Below are positions 41,753-50,859 of a stretch of 64,000 bases of DNA, in pieces; position 1 is the stretch's first letter, and every line of letters starts with the position of its first letter. The DNA is from Brevibacillus invocatus (GTDB taxonomy: Bacteria > Bacillota > Bacilli > Brevibacillales > Brevibacillaceae). Both the position numbers and the translations under genes were made by a program. The notes under the pieces are model-generated. The model had not been told where the DNA came from, searched no databases, and saw nothing but the letters and a program-made list of their open reading frames with translations. The stretch lies in contig NZ_RHHR01000015.1 in the NCBI RefSeq assembly GCF_003710915.1, positions 275,863 to 339,862 on the forward strand. Direction: 5' to 3'.

Positions 41753-42382
41753 GTGATTCGAGTTTTACTGGTAGATGACCATGAAATGGTGCGAATGGGC
41801 TTGGCGGCCTACTTGTCTACAGAGGACGATATCGAAGTGGTAGCGGAAGCAGGAAGCGGTGAGGAAGGCGTACGGCTGACTGTGGAGCTGCAACCGGATG
41901 TTATCCTGATGGATCTGGTCATGGAAGGGATTGGCGGTGTCGAAGCCACACGTCGGATCCGGGAGAAATGCCCAGCAAGCAGGGTCATCGTCTTGACCAG
42001 CTTTATCGATGATGAGAAGGTGTACCCCGTGATCGAAGCAGGAGCTTTCAGCTACCTGCTCAAAACATCTCGTGCAGCGGAGATTGCCAAAGCGATTCGG
42101 GCAGCAGCGGCTGGCGAACCGGTATTGGAATCCAGGGTTGCCGGGAAGATCATGGCCCGTTTTCGTCATGGTCAGGAGGCGCATCCACATGAGCAGCTCA
42201 CGCCTCGGGAGCTGGAGGTGCTGAAGCTGATCGGGAAAGGCAAGTCCAATCAGGAGATCGCTGACGAACTGATCATCGGAATCAAGACGGTGAAGACGCA
42301 TGTGAGCAATATCCTGGCAAAATTAGATGTGGAGGATCGGACGCAGGCAGCGATTTACGTCCATACCCACAACCTCGGTTGA
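41753..42382 (+). CDS. liaR: LiaR-like response regulator (NarL/FixJ family)
   Basis: A 209-residue regulator: receiver with VDDHEMVRMGLAAYL and phospho-Asp in VILMDLVMEGIGG (about residue 54), then a LuxR-type HTH (LTPRELEVLKLIGKGKSNQE, IADELIIGIKTVKTHVSNIL). Expected to activate pspA and the lia genes on cell-wall stress. GTG start with GTGAGGG upstream. Ends at a strong terminator. Confidence 0.94.
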   Translation: MIRVLLVDDHEMVRMGLAAYLSTEDDIEVVAEAGSGEEGVRLTVELQPDVILMDLVMEGIGGVEATRRIREKCPASRVIVLTSFIDDEKVYPVIEAGAFSYLLKTSRAAEIAKAIRAAAAGEPVLESRVAGKIMARFRHGQEAHPHEQLTPRELEVLKLIGKGKSNQEIADELIIGIKTVKTHVSNILAKLDVEDRTQAAIYVHTHNLG

Positions 42383-42394
42383 CAGCGAAAGCCG

Positions 42395-42428
42395 ACTCAC
42401 TCCAGAATAAAGGAGTGAGTTTTTTTTG
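42395..42428 (+). terminator. Terminator of the lia operon
   Basis: ACTCACTCC / GGAGTGAGT with TTTTTTTT. Confidence 0.9.
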
Positions 42429-42478
42429 TAGATGTGGTAAAGATAGTAAATAATCGAATCAAGAAGGGAGGGCAGACC

Positions 42479-43300
42479 GTGAGACATAAACCACAGACGC
42501 GTTCCAAGATTCTAAACGCAGATCATGGGGTTGATTTTGTAGGAGACGTACATGGTTGTTTTGATGAATTTATGGAACTCTTGCGGCTACTGGGGTACGA
42601 GCGCGGTTCGGACGGAACATACCGCCATCCTCAGGGTCGAAAGCTCTTATCCCTTGGTGACATCACAAGTCGCGGACCTGCTTCTATCAAGATGCTGCAA
42701 TTTTTTATTCGCCACATCGCGTCAGGTGCGGCTGAGATGGTCGATAGCAATCACGGATGGAAGATTGCTCGCTGGTTGGATGGAAGACCCGTCACACTGG
42801 CGCATGGGGATGAAAAGGTGGATGAGGAGTTTCGGCGATTCCAGCAGGAGTTTGGACCGAAAAAAACGTCCTTGTTGAAAGAGCAGAGCCGTCGATTGTT
42901 ATTCTCTTCGCCGTCTCATATGATGGTCAGACAAAATGACAAGCTGGTAGCGGTAGCGGTACATGCTGGGATACGGGATGATTACATTGGCATGGAATCC
43001 CCTGCGGTACATACGTTTTGTCGGTACGGAGATGTAGCCGGTACAGGACCGGATGGACGGCCGATTCGCAAGGACTGGGCAAAGGAACGGAAATTAAAAG
43101 AGCCTTTGATTGTGTGGGGTCATGACCCTCGTCCACAACCAGAACGATTGAACGGCACACTCAATATCGACCAGGGATGCGTGTTTGGCGGCATGCTTAC
43201 TGCCTATCGCTTTCCCGAGGACGAGCTGGTGAGTGTGCCGGCCAGGAAAAATTACTCAGGTTTACAGGATACGCCTCTTACCCGTTACGGAACAGAGTGA
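42479..43300 (+). CDS. Metallophosphoesterase (PrpE-like)
   Basis: A 273-residue calcineurin-like phosphatase. Metal motifs: GDVHGCFDEF (GD-x-H-G), LGDITSRGPASI where relatives have GD-x-VDRGP, DSNHGWKIARWL in place of GNH-D/E, LAHGDE, and VAVHAGI, IVWGHDPRP. Relatives hydrolyse diadenosine tetraphosphate or protein phosphoesters. The altered GD and NH motifs keep the ligating residues D, N and H but lack the usual DRG. GTG start with AAGGGAGGG upstream. Confidence 0.82.
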   Translation: MRHKPQTRSKILNADHGVDFVGDVHGCFDEFMELLRLLGYERGSDGTYRHPQGRKLLSLGDITSRGPASIKMLQFFIRHIASGAAEMVDSNHGWKIARWLDGRPVTLAHGDEKVDEEFRRFQQEFGPKKTSLLKEQSRRLLFSSPSHMMVRQNDKLVAVAVHAGIRDDYIGMESPAVHTFCRYGDVAGTGPDGRPIRKDWAKERKLKEPLIVWGHDPRPQPERLNGTLNIDQGCVFGGMLTAYRFPEDELVSVPARKNYSGLQDTPLTRYGTE

Positions 43301-43322
43301 GGACGTCAATGGCCATGTCTCT

Positions 43323-44114
43323 TTATTGTCCTCCCGTGATCTTCTCGTACATTCGTTTTAAGATCAGAGCTTCGGCCCAAAGCGGCAGCGGTTGGTCCAC
43401 TCTTTGACGCCAGACCTCGTCGCTCAGGAAGCCTTGTTCGTACAACCAGTTAATACCTTCCAGTTTCCATTCGGGCACGTTATTGCCTCCTCCGTTACCT
43501 GGATTTTCTGGAGCGGGGGTAGTCGTAGGTGGTGTAGTTGGTGACGGTGGTGCAGCAGGCGGGCGATAGTTCAATTTGGCGTAGATGCAAAATGCTCGAA
43601 TGACGGCTTCGGCCAGAGCCTCCCAGTTGGAGGCAAGTGTACTTGCATCCTGTGCGTTATCCGCAAAGCCGTATTCGACGATAACGGTTTCTACGCTGCC
43701 GGTCTGACGGTGCATGAAGTAGTAATCCGCTTTCGGGTTATTTGGGAGTGTACGTGTGAAGATTCGGCGATTGGGCATTCCCGCAGCCTTCAATTCTGCC
43801 TGGATGAGATTGGGAAGCTGAGGTGAGCCATAGATGGAGTAGATCACCTCTGACCCTCTTCCCCCGCCAGAATTGATATGATTGGAAATGCAGTAGCGCG
43901 CTCCACTTTCTCGTACCATTTTTGTGCGTTGGTCGGCTGTTAAGGTAACATCTGTCGTGCGTGTGATCGCGACGGGGATATTCAATTCCTGAAATCGTCT
44001 ATATTGATAAAGCGAAATGTTGAGGTTCATGTTCTTTTCTGTGAACTGTGCATTGTTTCCGCCGCCGGGATCAACCCCTCCATGTCCAGCGTCAATGATC
44101 AGGATCGGAGCCAT
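43323..44114 (-). CDS. N-acetylmuramoyl-L-alanine amidase (Amidase_3)
   Basis: A 263-residue zinc amidase cutting the muramyl-peptide bond. Zinc ligands in IDAGHGGVDPGG (His near 10), a Glu region, and CISNHINSGGGRGSE (His near 76); the catalytic Glu is in VETVIVEYGFADN. A Pro/Thr/Gly linker leads to a C-terminal 50-residue module (VPEWKLEGINWLYEQGF) seen in phage and spore lysin-like proteins. No signal peptide, which suits a phage endolysin-like or mother-cell enzyme. ATG behind GAGGTGATGAT. Confidence 0.88.
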   Translation of the reverse strand: MAPILIIDAGHGGVDPGGGNNAQFTEKNMNLNISLYQYRRFQELNIPVAITRTTDVTLTADQRTKMVRESGARYCISNHINSGGGRGSEVIYSIYGSPQLPNLIQAELKAAGMPNRRIFTRTLPNNPKADYYFMHRQTGSVETVIVEYGFADNAQDASTLASNWEALAEAVIRAFCIYAKLNYRPPAAPPSPTTPPTTTPAPENPGNGGGNNVPEWKLEGINWLYEQGFLSDEVWRQRVDQPLPLWAEALILKRMYEKITGGQ

Positions 44115-44265
44115 TGTTTATCATCACCTCTTTTCTAGCATATGAAAAAGAGTGAAAACATGCATAGGGCAGCCTCATCATTTTCCTAAGGAGTCATGTC
44201 ATGAACGTTCAACTATGATACAATAAAAGGGCTTATAATTTTGCAAAGAGGATGGTAATGCATAG

Positions 44266-44496
44266 ATGGCATGGTACAACTGGGTAATCCCCATCGTTAC
44301 ATTGCTCCTGGGCCTTGTAGGTGGTTTTTACGGAGCTACTTATTATTTGAAAAAACAGATGTCCAACATGCAGATGGATGATAAACAGCTGCAAGCAATG
44401 GCACGTTCGATGGGCATGAATTTGAATCAAAAGCAGCTCAAACAAATGAGCCGTACGATGAAAAACATGAAAATGCCGAACAAGTTCGGAAAATAA
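44266..44496 (+). CDS. yneF: UPF0154 family protein YneF
   Basis: A 76-residue protein: one N-terminal TM helix (WVIPIVTLLLGLVGGFYGAT) and a basic, Met-rich cytoplasmic tail (ARSMGMNLNQKQLKQMSRTM), the UPF0154 pattern found throughout Bacilli. Function not established. It begins just upstream of a second tiny membrane-protein gene. Confidence 0.88.
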   Translation: MAWYNWVIPIVTLLLGLVGGFYGATYYLKKQMSNMQMDDKQLQAMARSMGMNLNQKQLKQMSRTMKNMKMPNKFGK

Positions 44497-44517
44497 AGAC
44501 GGAGGAGTGGTGTCGCA

Positions 44518-44700
44518 ATGGGCCCAACCCGTCTGCGTTACACGATGATCGGTTTCATTATCGGTGTGTTTCTCGTGTATATGAAAGAGTTGCCCGTAGC
44601 AGAGGGAACTCGATTCGCAGCACCTTTTTACGGAGCGGGCATCGGCCTGCTGATTGACGGCATCATACTTCGTTTGAAACAGCAAAGAGGAAAAGAATAG
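44518..44700 (+). CDS. Small membrane protein, unknown
   Basis: A 60-residue protein with two short hydrophobic stretches (YTMIGFIIGVFLVYMKEL and FYGAGIGLLIDGIIL) and a basic C-terminus. I do not recognise it. GGAGGAG upstream, 21 bases after yneF, so cotranscribed with it. Confidence 0.65.
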   Translation: MGPTRLRYTMIGFIIGVFLVYMKELPVAEGTRFAAPFYGAGIGLLIDGIILRLKQQRGKE

Positions 44701-44712
44701 GAAAGATTGGGA

Positions 44713-44737
44713 GCTTGGCATATTGCCAGGCTTTTTT
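44713..44737 (+). terminator. Terminator after yneF operon
   Basis: GCTTGGCA / TGCCAGGC with TTTTTT. Confidence 0.85.
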
Positions 44738-44882
44738 GGTTTTATAGGATAATAATGGAAATTAAAGGTGAAAAAATGATAAAAAACGTACGAAGTTCAC
44801 GGATTTGAAGGAGAGCAGGGTAACTATATCGAAAAAAGGAGACATAAGCTGGAATTTATGAATAGTAAACAAAGGAGAAGGT

Positions 44883-47570
44883 ATGAGGTACAAAACCATT
44901 TTAATTACGGGCTTCAGTTCGATGGTTGTTCTCATGTTCGTGCTTCTAGCCATTTTATCGAGTATTCATGCGAACCTGAGTGAAAATATCACCGAAATCG
45001 TAGACGATCGCTATATGAAAGTAAAGCTGGCCAGTGAAATAGAAAACCAGGTCAATCGAATGAGCGGATTATTAACCAATATCGTTCTGGAAGAATCACA
45101 GGCAAACATTCAAAAGGAGAAAGAGAGTTTCAAGAAGGCTGCCTATGGTGTGAAGGCTGCCATGGACAGTCTCGCTCAATCCGTGAATTTGCAAGAATCA
45201 ATGAAAATTTTAGAGACGACCGGCTATCTTTTTGAATCGTATGAAGAGAAGTCTGCTCTGGCCTTGGCTAGTGCTGAAGAAGGACAAAAAGCAGAAGCCA
45301 AGCAATTAATCGTACTGGAGACCAGAGTCATACGAGATCAATTGCTACGTTCTGTCGAAGATCTAAAGCAAGTGCAAGAGATGCTTCTTCAAGAAGCTTA
45401 CACAAGAACGAATGATCAATATCAATACATACAAACGATCAGTACGATTTTTATTGTGAGTGGCTTGGTTTTCGGAGTTCTGGTAGCCGTGTGGACGATT
45501 CGGAATATGGGGTATCGCTTAAAGCGAATTACGTCCGTCATCTCCCAGGTGGCTTTTCGGACTCAAGAGAACCTCCCGCGTATCCAGATGGATACCAAAG
45601 ATGAAATTGGTGACATTGCCCGTGCTTTCAACGAAATGGCAGAATCATTGGAAAATCACGCCCATCAAGAAAAAGAATACAAGCAGGCGATGCGTGACCA
45701 TAGCTGGCTGAAGACGCAGGTTTTGGACGTAACGTCCAGCTGCCAAGGGATCCAGGACATCAACCAGTTGGCCCAAACGCTTGTGAATAAAATCACGCCA
45801 TTGGTGAATGCGCAATATGCTGTACTCTATGTTCGCGATGGACAAGCAGACTCCCAGAGACTCTTCAAAGCAGGTACCTATGGCTATGACGCTGAAGAGA
45901 TGCAGGTAAAAACCATTGAATTTGGAGAAGGTCTGGTCGGCCAATCCGCCCTGGAGAATAAAGCCATTGAATTGAGTCATGTCCCGGATCATTACATACA
46001 GGTAGGTTCCGGGCTTGGGCACGCTAAACCGGCTGAGCTGACGATCATGCCGATTTCTCATGAGGGACATGTACTGGGCGTCCTGGAGCTGGCTACTTTT
46101 CTTAGCTATTCGCCTCTGCAAAAAGAATTTCTTCAGGAAATTTTACGTGATATCGGAACCGTGATGAACAGCATTTACATTCATATGCAGGTCAGTAATC
46201 TGCTGAAAGAATCACAGACATTGACGGAAGAGCTGCAGAGCCAGTCAGAAGAGCTTCAGCTTCAGCAGGAAGAGCTGAGAAGCATCAACGAAAAACTGGA
46301 GGATCAGTATAAAAACGCGGAAACAAAAGCCAAGGAACTGGAGAAGGCCAAAGGGGAGCTGGAGCGTAATGCGGTACAGATCGAACAGGCATCGCGCTAC
46401 AAGTCGGAATTCCTGGCCAACATGTCCCACGAGCTGCGCACACCACTGAACAGTCTTTTGATCCTGGCGCAGATTCTCGCGGAGAACAAGGATAAAAACT
46501 TGACGCCGCGACAGGTGGAGTTCGCGACCACGATACTTAAATCAGGCAATAATTTGCTCAATCTGATCAATGATATTCTCGATCTTTCCAAAATCGAATC
46601 CGGAAAAATGGAGATCGTGATCTCCAAGGTCGCCATTCGAGACATGGTTTCGTATGCCAAGCAGCATTTTCAGCCCATTGCATTGCAAAAGGGACTGGAT
46701 TTTAAAGTCACAATGAGTGACGGAGTACCGGAGGAAATCGAGACGGATGAACAGCGCTTGCAGCAAATTCTGACCAATCTGTTGTCTAATGCATGCAAGT
46801 TCACCAAACAAGGAAGTGTACAGGTCGACATTTCCATGAAGCAGACCGATTTGGAGGCAGCAAGTATCGTATTTGCCGTGAAAGATACGGGAATCGGCAT
46901 TTCACCCGAGAAGCAAGAAATTATCTTTGATGCGTTCCAGCAAGCGGATGGTACTACTAGCCGCAAGTTCGGCGGAACGGGTCTGGGCCTTTCCATCAGC
47001 AGGGAGATGGCCAACCTGTTGGGAGGCTATATTCATGTAGATAGTGAAGAAGGGGTGGGCAGTACCTTTACCCTCTATCTCCCGCTGGAACACGTAGCAG
47101 AATCAGTAGTAGATCAAACCTTTGCATATCTGGAGGTAGCAGCCACTGCATCAGGAAGTCCGGAGATCGTAGCTGTAACTGAGGAGGACGAGGGTCTGAA
47201 AGGCAAAAAGGCATTGGTTGTCGACGATGATATGCGCAATATTTTTGCTCTGACCGCAGCGCTGGAAGAGAGAAAGATGCAGGTCATCTTTGCTGAGAAC
47301 GGCCGCGAAGGCATCCAGGCATTGGAGGAGCATGCGGATGTCGACATTGTGCTGATGGACATTATGATGCCAGAAATGGATGGATATGAAGCCATTGAAA
47401 AAATCAGAAGCAATCCGGATTGGCAGCAGCTGCCGATTATCGCCCTGACAGCGAAAGCGATGAAATACGATCGGGAGAAATGTATGGAAGCAGGTGCCTC
47501 CGATTACATTAGCAAGCCAGTCAACATGGAGCAGTTGATGTCGCTCATGCGAGTATGGCTGTACGGATAG
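44883..47570 (+). CDS. Hybrid histidine kinase (TM-HAMP-GAF-HisKA-HATPase-REC)
   Basis: An 895-residue hybrid kinase. TM helix at about 8-30, an extracellular helical sensor of about 150 residues (CHASE3- or four-helix-like), second TM at about 188-208, HAMP (about 210-262), GAF (about 285-430), a long coiled coil (SQSEELQLQQEELRSINEKL), HisKA with FLANMSHELRTPLNSLLILA, ATPase (FGGTGLGLSISREMANLLGG), and a C-terminal receiver with phospho-Asp in VLMDIMMPEMDGYE. GAF should bind a small molecule. First gene of a three-gene signalling cluster with CheR and a REC-PAS kinase. Confidence 0.92.
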   Translation: MRYKTILITGFSSMVVLMFVLLAILSSIHANLSENITEIVDDRYMKVKLASEIENQVNRMSGLLTNIVLEESQANIQKEKESFKKAAYGVKAAMDSLAQSVNLQESMKILETTGYLFESYEEKSALALASAEEGQKAEAKQLIVLETRVIRDQLLRSVEDLKQVQEMLLQEAYTRTNDQYQYIQTISTIFIVSGLVFGVLVAVWTIRNMGYRLKRITSVISQVAFRTQENLPRIQMDTKDEIGDIARAFNEMAESLENHAHQEKEYKQAMRDHSWLKTQVLDVTSSCQGIQDINQLAQTLVNKITPLVNAQYAVLYVRDGQADSQRLFKAGTYGYDAEEMQVKTIEFGEGLVGQSALENKAIELSHVPDHYIQVGSGLGHAKPAELTIMPISHEGHVLGVLELATFLSYSPLQKEFLQEILRDIGTVMNSIYIHMQVSNLLKESQTLTEELQSQSEELQLQQEELRSINEKLEDQYKNAETKAKELEKAKGELERNAVQIEQASRYKSEFLANMSHELRTPLNSLLILAQILAENKDKNLTPRQVEFATTILKSGNNLLNLINDILDLSKIESGKMEIVISKVAIRDMVSYAKQHFQPIALQKGLDFKVTMSDGVPEEIETDEQRLQQILTNLLSNACKFTKQGSVQVDISMKQTDLEAASIVFAVKDTGIGISPEKQEIIFDAFQQADGTTSRKFGGTGLGLSISREMANLLGGYIHVDSEEGVGSTFTLYLPLEHVAESVVDQTFAYLEVAATASGSPEIVAVTEEDEGLKGKKALVVDDDMRNIFALTAALEERKMQVIFAENGREGIQALEEHADVDIVLMDIMMPEMDGYEAIEKIRSNPDWQQLPIIALTAKAMKYDREKCMEAGASDYISKPVNMEQLMSLMRVWLYG

Positions 47571-47607
47571 GAGTTGAACCAAGATTATCGAATACAAGGA
47601 AGAAGAA

Positions 47608-48450
47608 GTGGATGAACTCGATGGTGATTTGCAGCATGACTTGGAGAGAATCGAGATCAAACTGTTGCTGGAGGGGATCTATCGTCAATACGGCTATGAT
47701 TTCCGCAACTATACCTATTCCTCTATCCGGCGAAGAATCTGGCACCGAATTCGAATTGAAAAGCTGAATACCATCTCTGGCTTGCAGGAAAAGGTCCTGC
47801 ATGATCCCAAAATGATGGAGAAGCTGTTTGCAGACTTCTCCATCAACGTGACGGAAATGTTCCGAGACCCAAGATTCTTCTTAACCTTCCGTAAAAAGAT
47901 CATTCCACTTTTGCGGAATGAGCCGATCATACGAATCTGGCATGCGGGCTGCTCCACAGGACAGGAAGTCTTTTCGATGGCGATTTTACTTCATGAGGAA
48001 GGGCTGCTTCACAAGAGCAGACTATACGGAACGGACATGAATGAATCGGTGCTAAAGAAGGCGAAGCGGGGCAGCTTTCCGATTGAAAAGATGCAATTAT
48101 ACACAAAGAATTACATGCAAGCTGGAGGGACCACGGCTTTTTCCGAATATTATACGGTCAAAAACGGAATGGTTCAGTTCGAGCCTTTTTTAATGGACAA
48201 TATGGTCTTTGCTCAACACAATTTGGTGACAGACGGTTCCTTCAATGAGTTTCAAATTATCATTTGCCGAAACGTCATGATTTACTTCAATGAACCCCTG
48301 CAAAATCATGTGCATGGACTAATCTACGAGAGCCTTTGTACAAACGGATTTTTAGGACTCGGTAATAAAGAAGGAGTTGTGTTTACTACCCATGCTAGCT
48401 GTTATGAAGAAATGGACGGAACCGAAAAGTTCTATAGAAAAATCAAATGA
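47608..48450 (+). CDS. CheR-type protein-glutamate methyltransferase
   Basis: A 280-residue CheR: N-terminal helical domain (YGYDFRNYTYSSIRRRIWHR), linker (FSINVTEMFRDPRFF) and SAM-binding domain (IWHAGCSTGQEVFSMAILLH, then IIICRNVMIYFN). It methylates Glu side chains of chemoreceptor-like proteins. Here it sits between two kinases, not in a chemotaxis operon, an arrangement of sensor clusters in which a kinase or its receiver is the likely target. GTG at 47608 (weak site AAGGA); start uncertain. Confidence 0.88.
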   Translation: MDELDGDLQHDLERIEIKLLLEGIYRQYGYDFRNYTYSSIRRRIWHRIRIEKLNTISGLQEKVLHDPKMMEKLFADFSINVTEMFRDPRFFLTFRKKIIPLLRNEPIIRIWHAGCSTGQEVFSMAILLHEEGLLHKSRLYGTDMNESVLKKAKRGSFPIEKMQLYTKNYMQAGGTTAFSEYYTVKNGMVQFEPFLMDNMVFAQHNLVTDGSFNEFQIIICRNVMIYFNEPLQNHVHGLIYESLCTNGFLGLGNKEGVVFTTHASCYEEMDGTEKFYRKIK

Positions 48451-48457
48451 TACTGTG

Positions 48458-50407
48458 ATGGACGCGGTTTTTTTCCAAAAGGAAGATGAGGAGCAGAAGT
48501 GGGAGAAAAGAGTGAACATCTTGCTGGTGGATGATCGAAAGGAGAACCTGCTTTCCTTGGAGGCTGTACTGGACTCTCCATGTTATCGCCTGATCTCTGT
48601 ACAATCAGGGGAGGAGGCGCTCCGATGGGTATTAAAGGAAGAGTTTGCGCTGATCCTGCTCGACGTTCAAATGCCTGGTCTGAACGGCTTCGAGACCGCC
48701 AAGCTGATCAAGCAGCGGGAGAAATCGAAAAACATCCCGATTATTTTTGTAACCGCGATCAGCAAAGCAACAGAACACGTGCTGGAGGGGTATGAATCAG
48801 GGGCTATCGATTATATTTTCAAGCCCTTTCACCCGGATACATTGGCGATGAAGGTAGAGGGCTTCGTCCAGCTATACCTGAATCAGCAAAAGATCGAGTA
48901 TCAAAGCAAGATGCTCCAATCCCGGACACGCGCACTGGAGGAAGCCAATGAGCGCTATCATCGAACGGTCTTGGAATTGCAAAAGAGTGAGGCGCTTTCA
49001 CGAACGATTTCGGAGACATCTGTCGATACGATCATAACGTTCGATGATAATCGGCTGATACTTTCTATCAACCCTGTATTGAGGACCATGTTTGGCTACG
49101 AGCCGGATGAAGTGATGCACAAGCCAATCAATCGATTACTCGCGTTGCCTTTTCAAACCAACGAATATGTACTGGACAAGATTATGGAGTCTGTCGCCAT
49201 TCGCAAGGATCAGACCAGCTTTCCGGTAGAGATTCAGATCGGTAAAGCGATGATTGGGCAGCGCCATATATTCGTCTGTTCGATTCGAGACATAACCGAG
49301 CGCAAGCAATTGGAAATCGAGCGCAAGATTCACTACGAGCACCTTGAATTGCTGGTAGAAGAGCGGACACAGGAGCTTGTGGTGTCCCAGGAGCAATTTA
49401 AAAAAATCTTCCACTCTAGTCCTTGCTTGATAGCCATCCGCTCATGTGATGATGGGAGATACATAGACGTAAACCAATGCTGGCTAGACCATATGCAGTA
49501 CTCCTACGACGAGATAAAAAACTCCTCGGAGGACAGGCTGATCCTGGTCAATGAACGGAATAGCAAGAACCGCTCCCTCGATCTGGAAGAAGCGATTCGC
49601 AACGAAAAAATTCAATACATAACGCATACGCATGAAGTCAGAGAGGGGTTGTTGTCCACCGAGATCATCAATATTCGAGGGAAGCGATGCATTCTCAGCG
49701 TCATTACCGATATTACGGAGCAGGTCTACCTAGAAAAGGAAATGGCTCGCTTGGATCGTCTGCACTTGATTGGGGAGATGGCTGCAGGGATAGCCCATGA
49801 AATCCGCAATCCAATGACAACGGTAAGAGGCTTCTTGCAATTAGCGCAGAAAACAAAGAACGGCTCTTCGTTCGAGTTTGTCGATTTGATGCTGGCAGAG
49901 CTGGACCGGGCCAACGTGATCATTACCGAGTTTTTGACACTGGCTAAGAACAAGACCAATGAAATGACAAAGCAACACCTGGCAGAAGCGCTGAAATCCC
50001 TGCTTCCTCTGATCGAAGCAGAAGCTGTATTGAGTGGTAAGAACGTACATATTGAGCTGTCAGAATGTCCTGAAATCTATTTGGATGGAAAAGAAATTCG
50101 TCAACTCTTTTTAAATCTCGCCTTGAATGGACTGGAAGCCATGCCGGCTGGCAAAACTCTCACCGTCAAGACGTATCAAAAGGATGATGAGGTCGTCCTG
50201 GAGGTAACGGATGAAGGCCCAGGGATTCAGGAAGAACTATTGGAAAAGATATGGACTCCGTTTTTCACAACAAAAGAAAAAGGTACGGGATTGGGACTTG
50301 CCGTTTGCTATAGTGTGGCCAACCGCCATCATGCCAAGATTGATGTAGAGAGCAGCAGCCTAGGCACCTCTTTTTATGTCCGGTTCAAGCATGATGCAAT
50401 CGGATAG
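48458..50407 (+). CDS. Response regulator/histidine kinase hybrid (REC-PAS-PAS-HisKA-HATPase)
   Basis: A 649-residue soluble protein. Receiver at the N-terminus (VNILLVDDRKENLLSLEAVL, phospho-Asp in ALILLDVQMPGLNGFE, KPFHPDTL), a short coiled coil, PAS (DTIITFDDNRLILSINPVLR), a second PAS near 330-460, HisKA (IGEMAAGIAHEIRNPMTTVR) and ATPase (LNLALNGLEAMPAGKTL, GTGLGLAVCYSVANRHHA). It probably receives phosphate from the upstream hybrid kinase and passes it on. The frame is open from 48377; the ATG at 48458, or GTG at 48512 with GGGAGAAAAG upstream, may be the start. Confidence 0.85.
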   Translation: MDAVFFQKEDEEQKWEKRVNILLVDDRKENLLSLEAVLDSPCYRLISVQSGEEALRWVLKEEFALILLDVQMPGLNGFETAKLIKQREKSKNIPIIFVTAISKATEHVLEGYESGAIDYIFKPFHPDTLAMKVEGFVQLYLNQQKIEYQSKMLQSRTRALEEANERYHRTVLELQKSEALSRTISETSVDTIITFDDNRLILSINPVLRTMFGYEPDEVMHKPINRLLALPFQTNEYVLDKIMESVAIRKDQTSFPVEIQIGKAMIGQRHIFVCSIRDITERKQLEIERKIHYEHLELLVEERTQELVVSQEQFKKIFHSSPCLIAIRSCDDGRYIDVNQCWLDHMQYSYDEIKNSSEDRLILVNERNSKNRSLDLEEAIRNEKIQYITHTHEVREGLLSTEIINIRGKRCILSVITDITEQVYLEKEMARLDRLHLIGEMAAGIAHEIRNPMTTVRGFLQLAQKTKNGSSFEFVDLMLAELDRANVIITEFLTLAKNKTNEMTKQHLAEALKSLLPLIEAEAVLSGKNVHIELSECPEIYLDGKEIRQLFLNLALNGLEAMPAGKTLTVKTYQKDDEVVLEVTDEGPGIQEELLEKIWTPFFTTKEKGTGLGLAVCYSVANRHHAKIDVESSSLGTSFYVRFKHDAIG

Positions 50408-50543
50408 TCATCGTCATTTCATCGATATGATAGACGACTTCCCTCATGTAAACGCGATAAGAGAAAAAACCCTTGAAAGCCAAGAGTTTCTTCGCGTTTC
50501 GTATGTCTTCTTTATCCTTAGAAGCGGTACAGAAAAACAAATG

Positions 50544-50573
50544 TTGACAAAATTTACAGTATAGTGTTAAAGT
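50544..50573 (+). promoter_or_regulatory. Promoter of the bmrCD-like operon
   Basis: TTGACA, 18 bases, TAAAGT. The -35 is perfect, the -10 weak. The leader ORF begins about 45 bases downstream. Confidence 0.6.
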
Positions 50574-50624
50574 TCAAAATGTATTTACGGAAAAAATTAC
50601 CTGAATGGAAAGGGGTGAGGCGTC

Positions 50625-50696
50625 ATGATGATCAACCTATTGACTCGCGAAGACAACTACATAGATGACGTAACCACTCCATTTCATCACCGTTAA
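50625..50696 (+). CDS. Leader peptide of the bmrCD-like operon
   Basis: A 23-codon ORF (begins MMINLLTRED, ends PFHHR) with a strong site AAAGGGGTGAGG. It is followed by two terminator hairpins before the first ABC gene. In B. subtilis the analogous bmrB leader couples ribosome stalling by antibiotics to transcription of bmrCD, and this has the same layout although the peptide differs. Expected to act in cis. Confidence 0.65.
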   Translation: MMINLLTREDNYIDDVTTPFHHR

Positions 50697-50728
50697 ATTC
50701 GCTGTCCGTCCAGTTTTTGAAACGACTC

Positions 50729-50768
50729 CAATGGCGTAGGTTACTCTTCTTTGCGTAACTTACGCTTT
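50729..50768 (+). terminator. Attenuator 1 before bmrC-like gene
   Basis: GCGTAGGTTAC / GTAACTTACGC with a T-run TTTTTC, 35 bases after the leader stop. Confidence 0.7.
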
Positions 50769-50790
50769 TTCTATCATTCACACGAGAAAA

Positions 50791-50822
50791 GGCATATTGC
50801 GTATCGCAGTATGTCTTTTTTG
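50791..50822 (+). terminator. Attenuator 2 before bmrC-like gene
   Basis: GGCATATTGCG / CGCAGTATGTC (with G-U pairs) and TTTTTT. Between them the two hairpins should give low basal read-through. Confidence 0.7.
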
Positions 50823-50859
50823 TTCCTAATTTTGGAAATTCCAGGAAATAACGAAGGAG

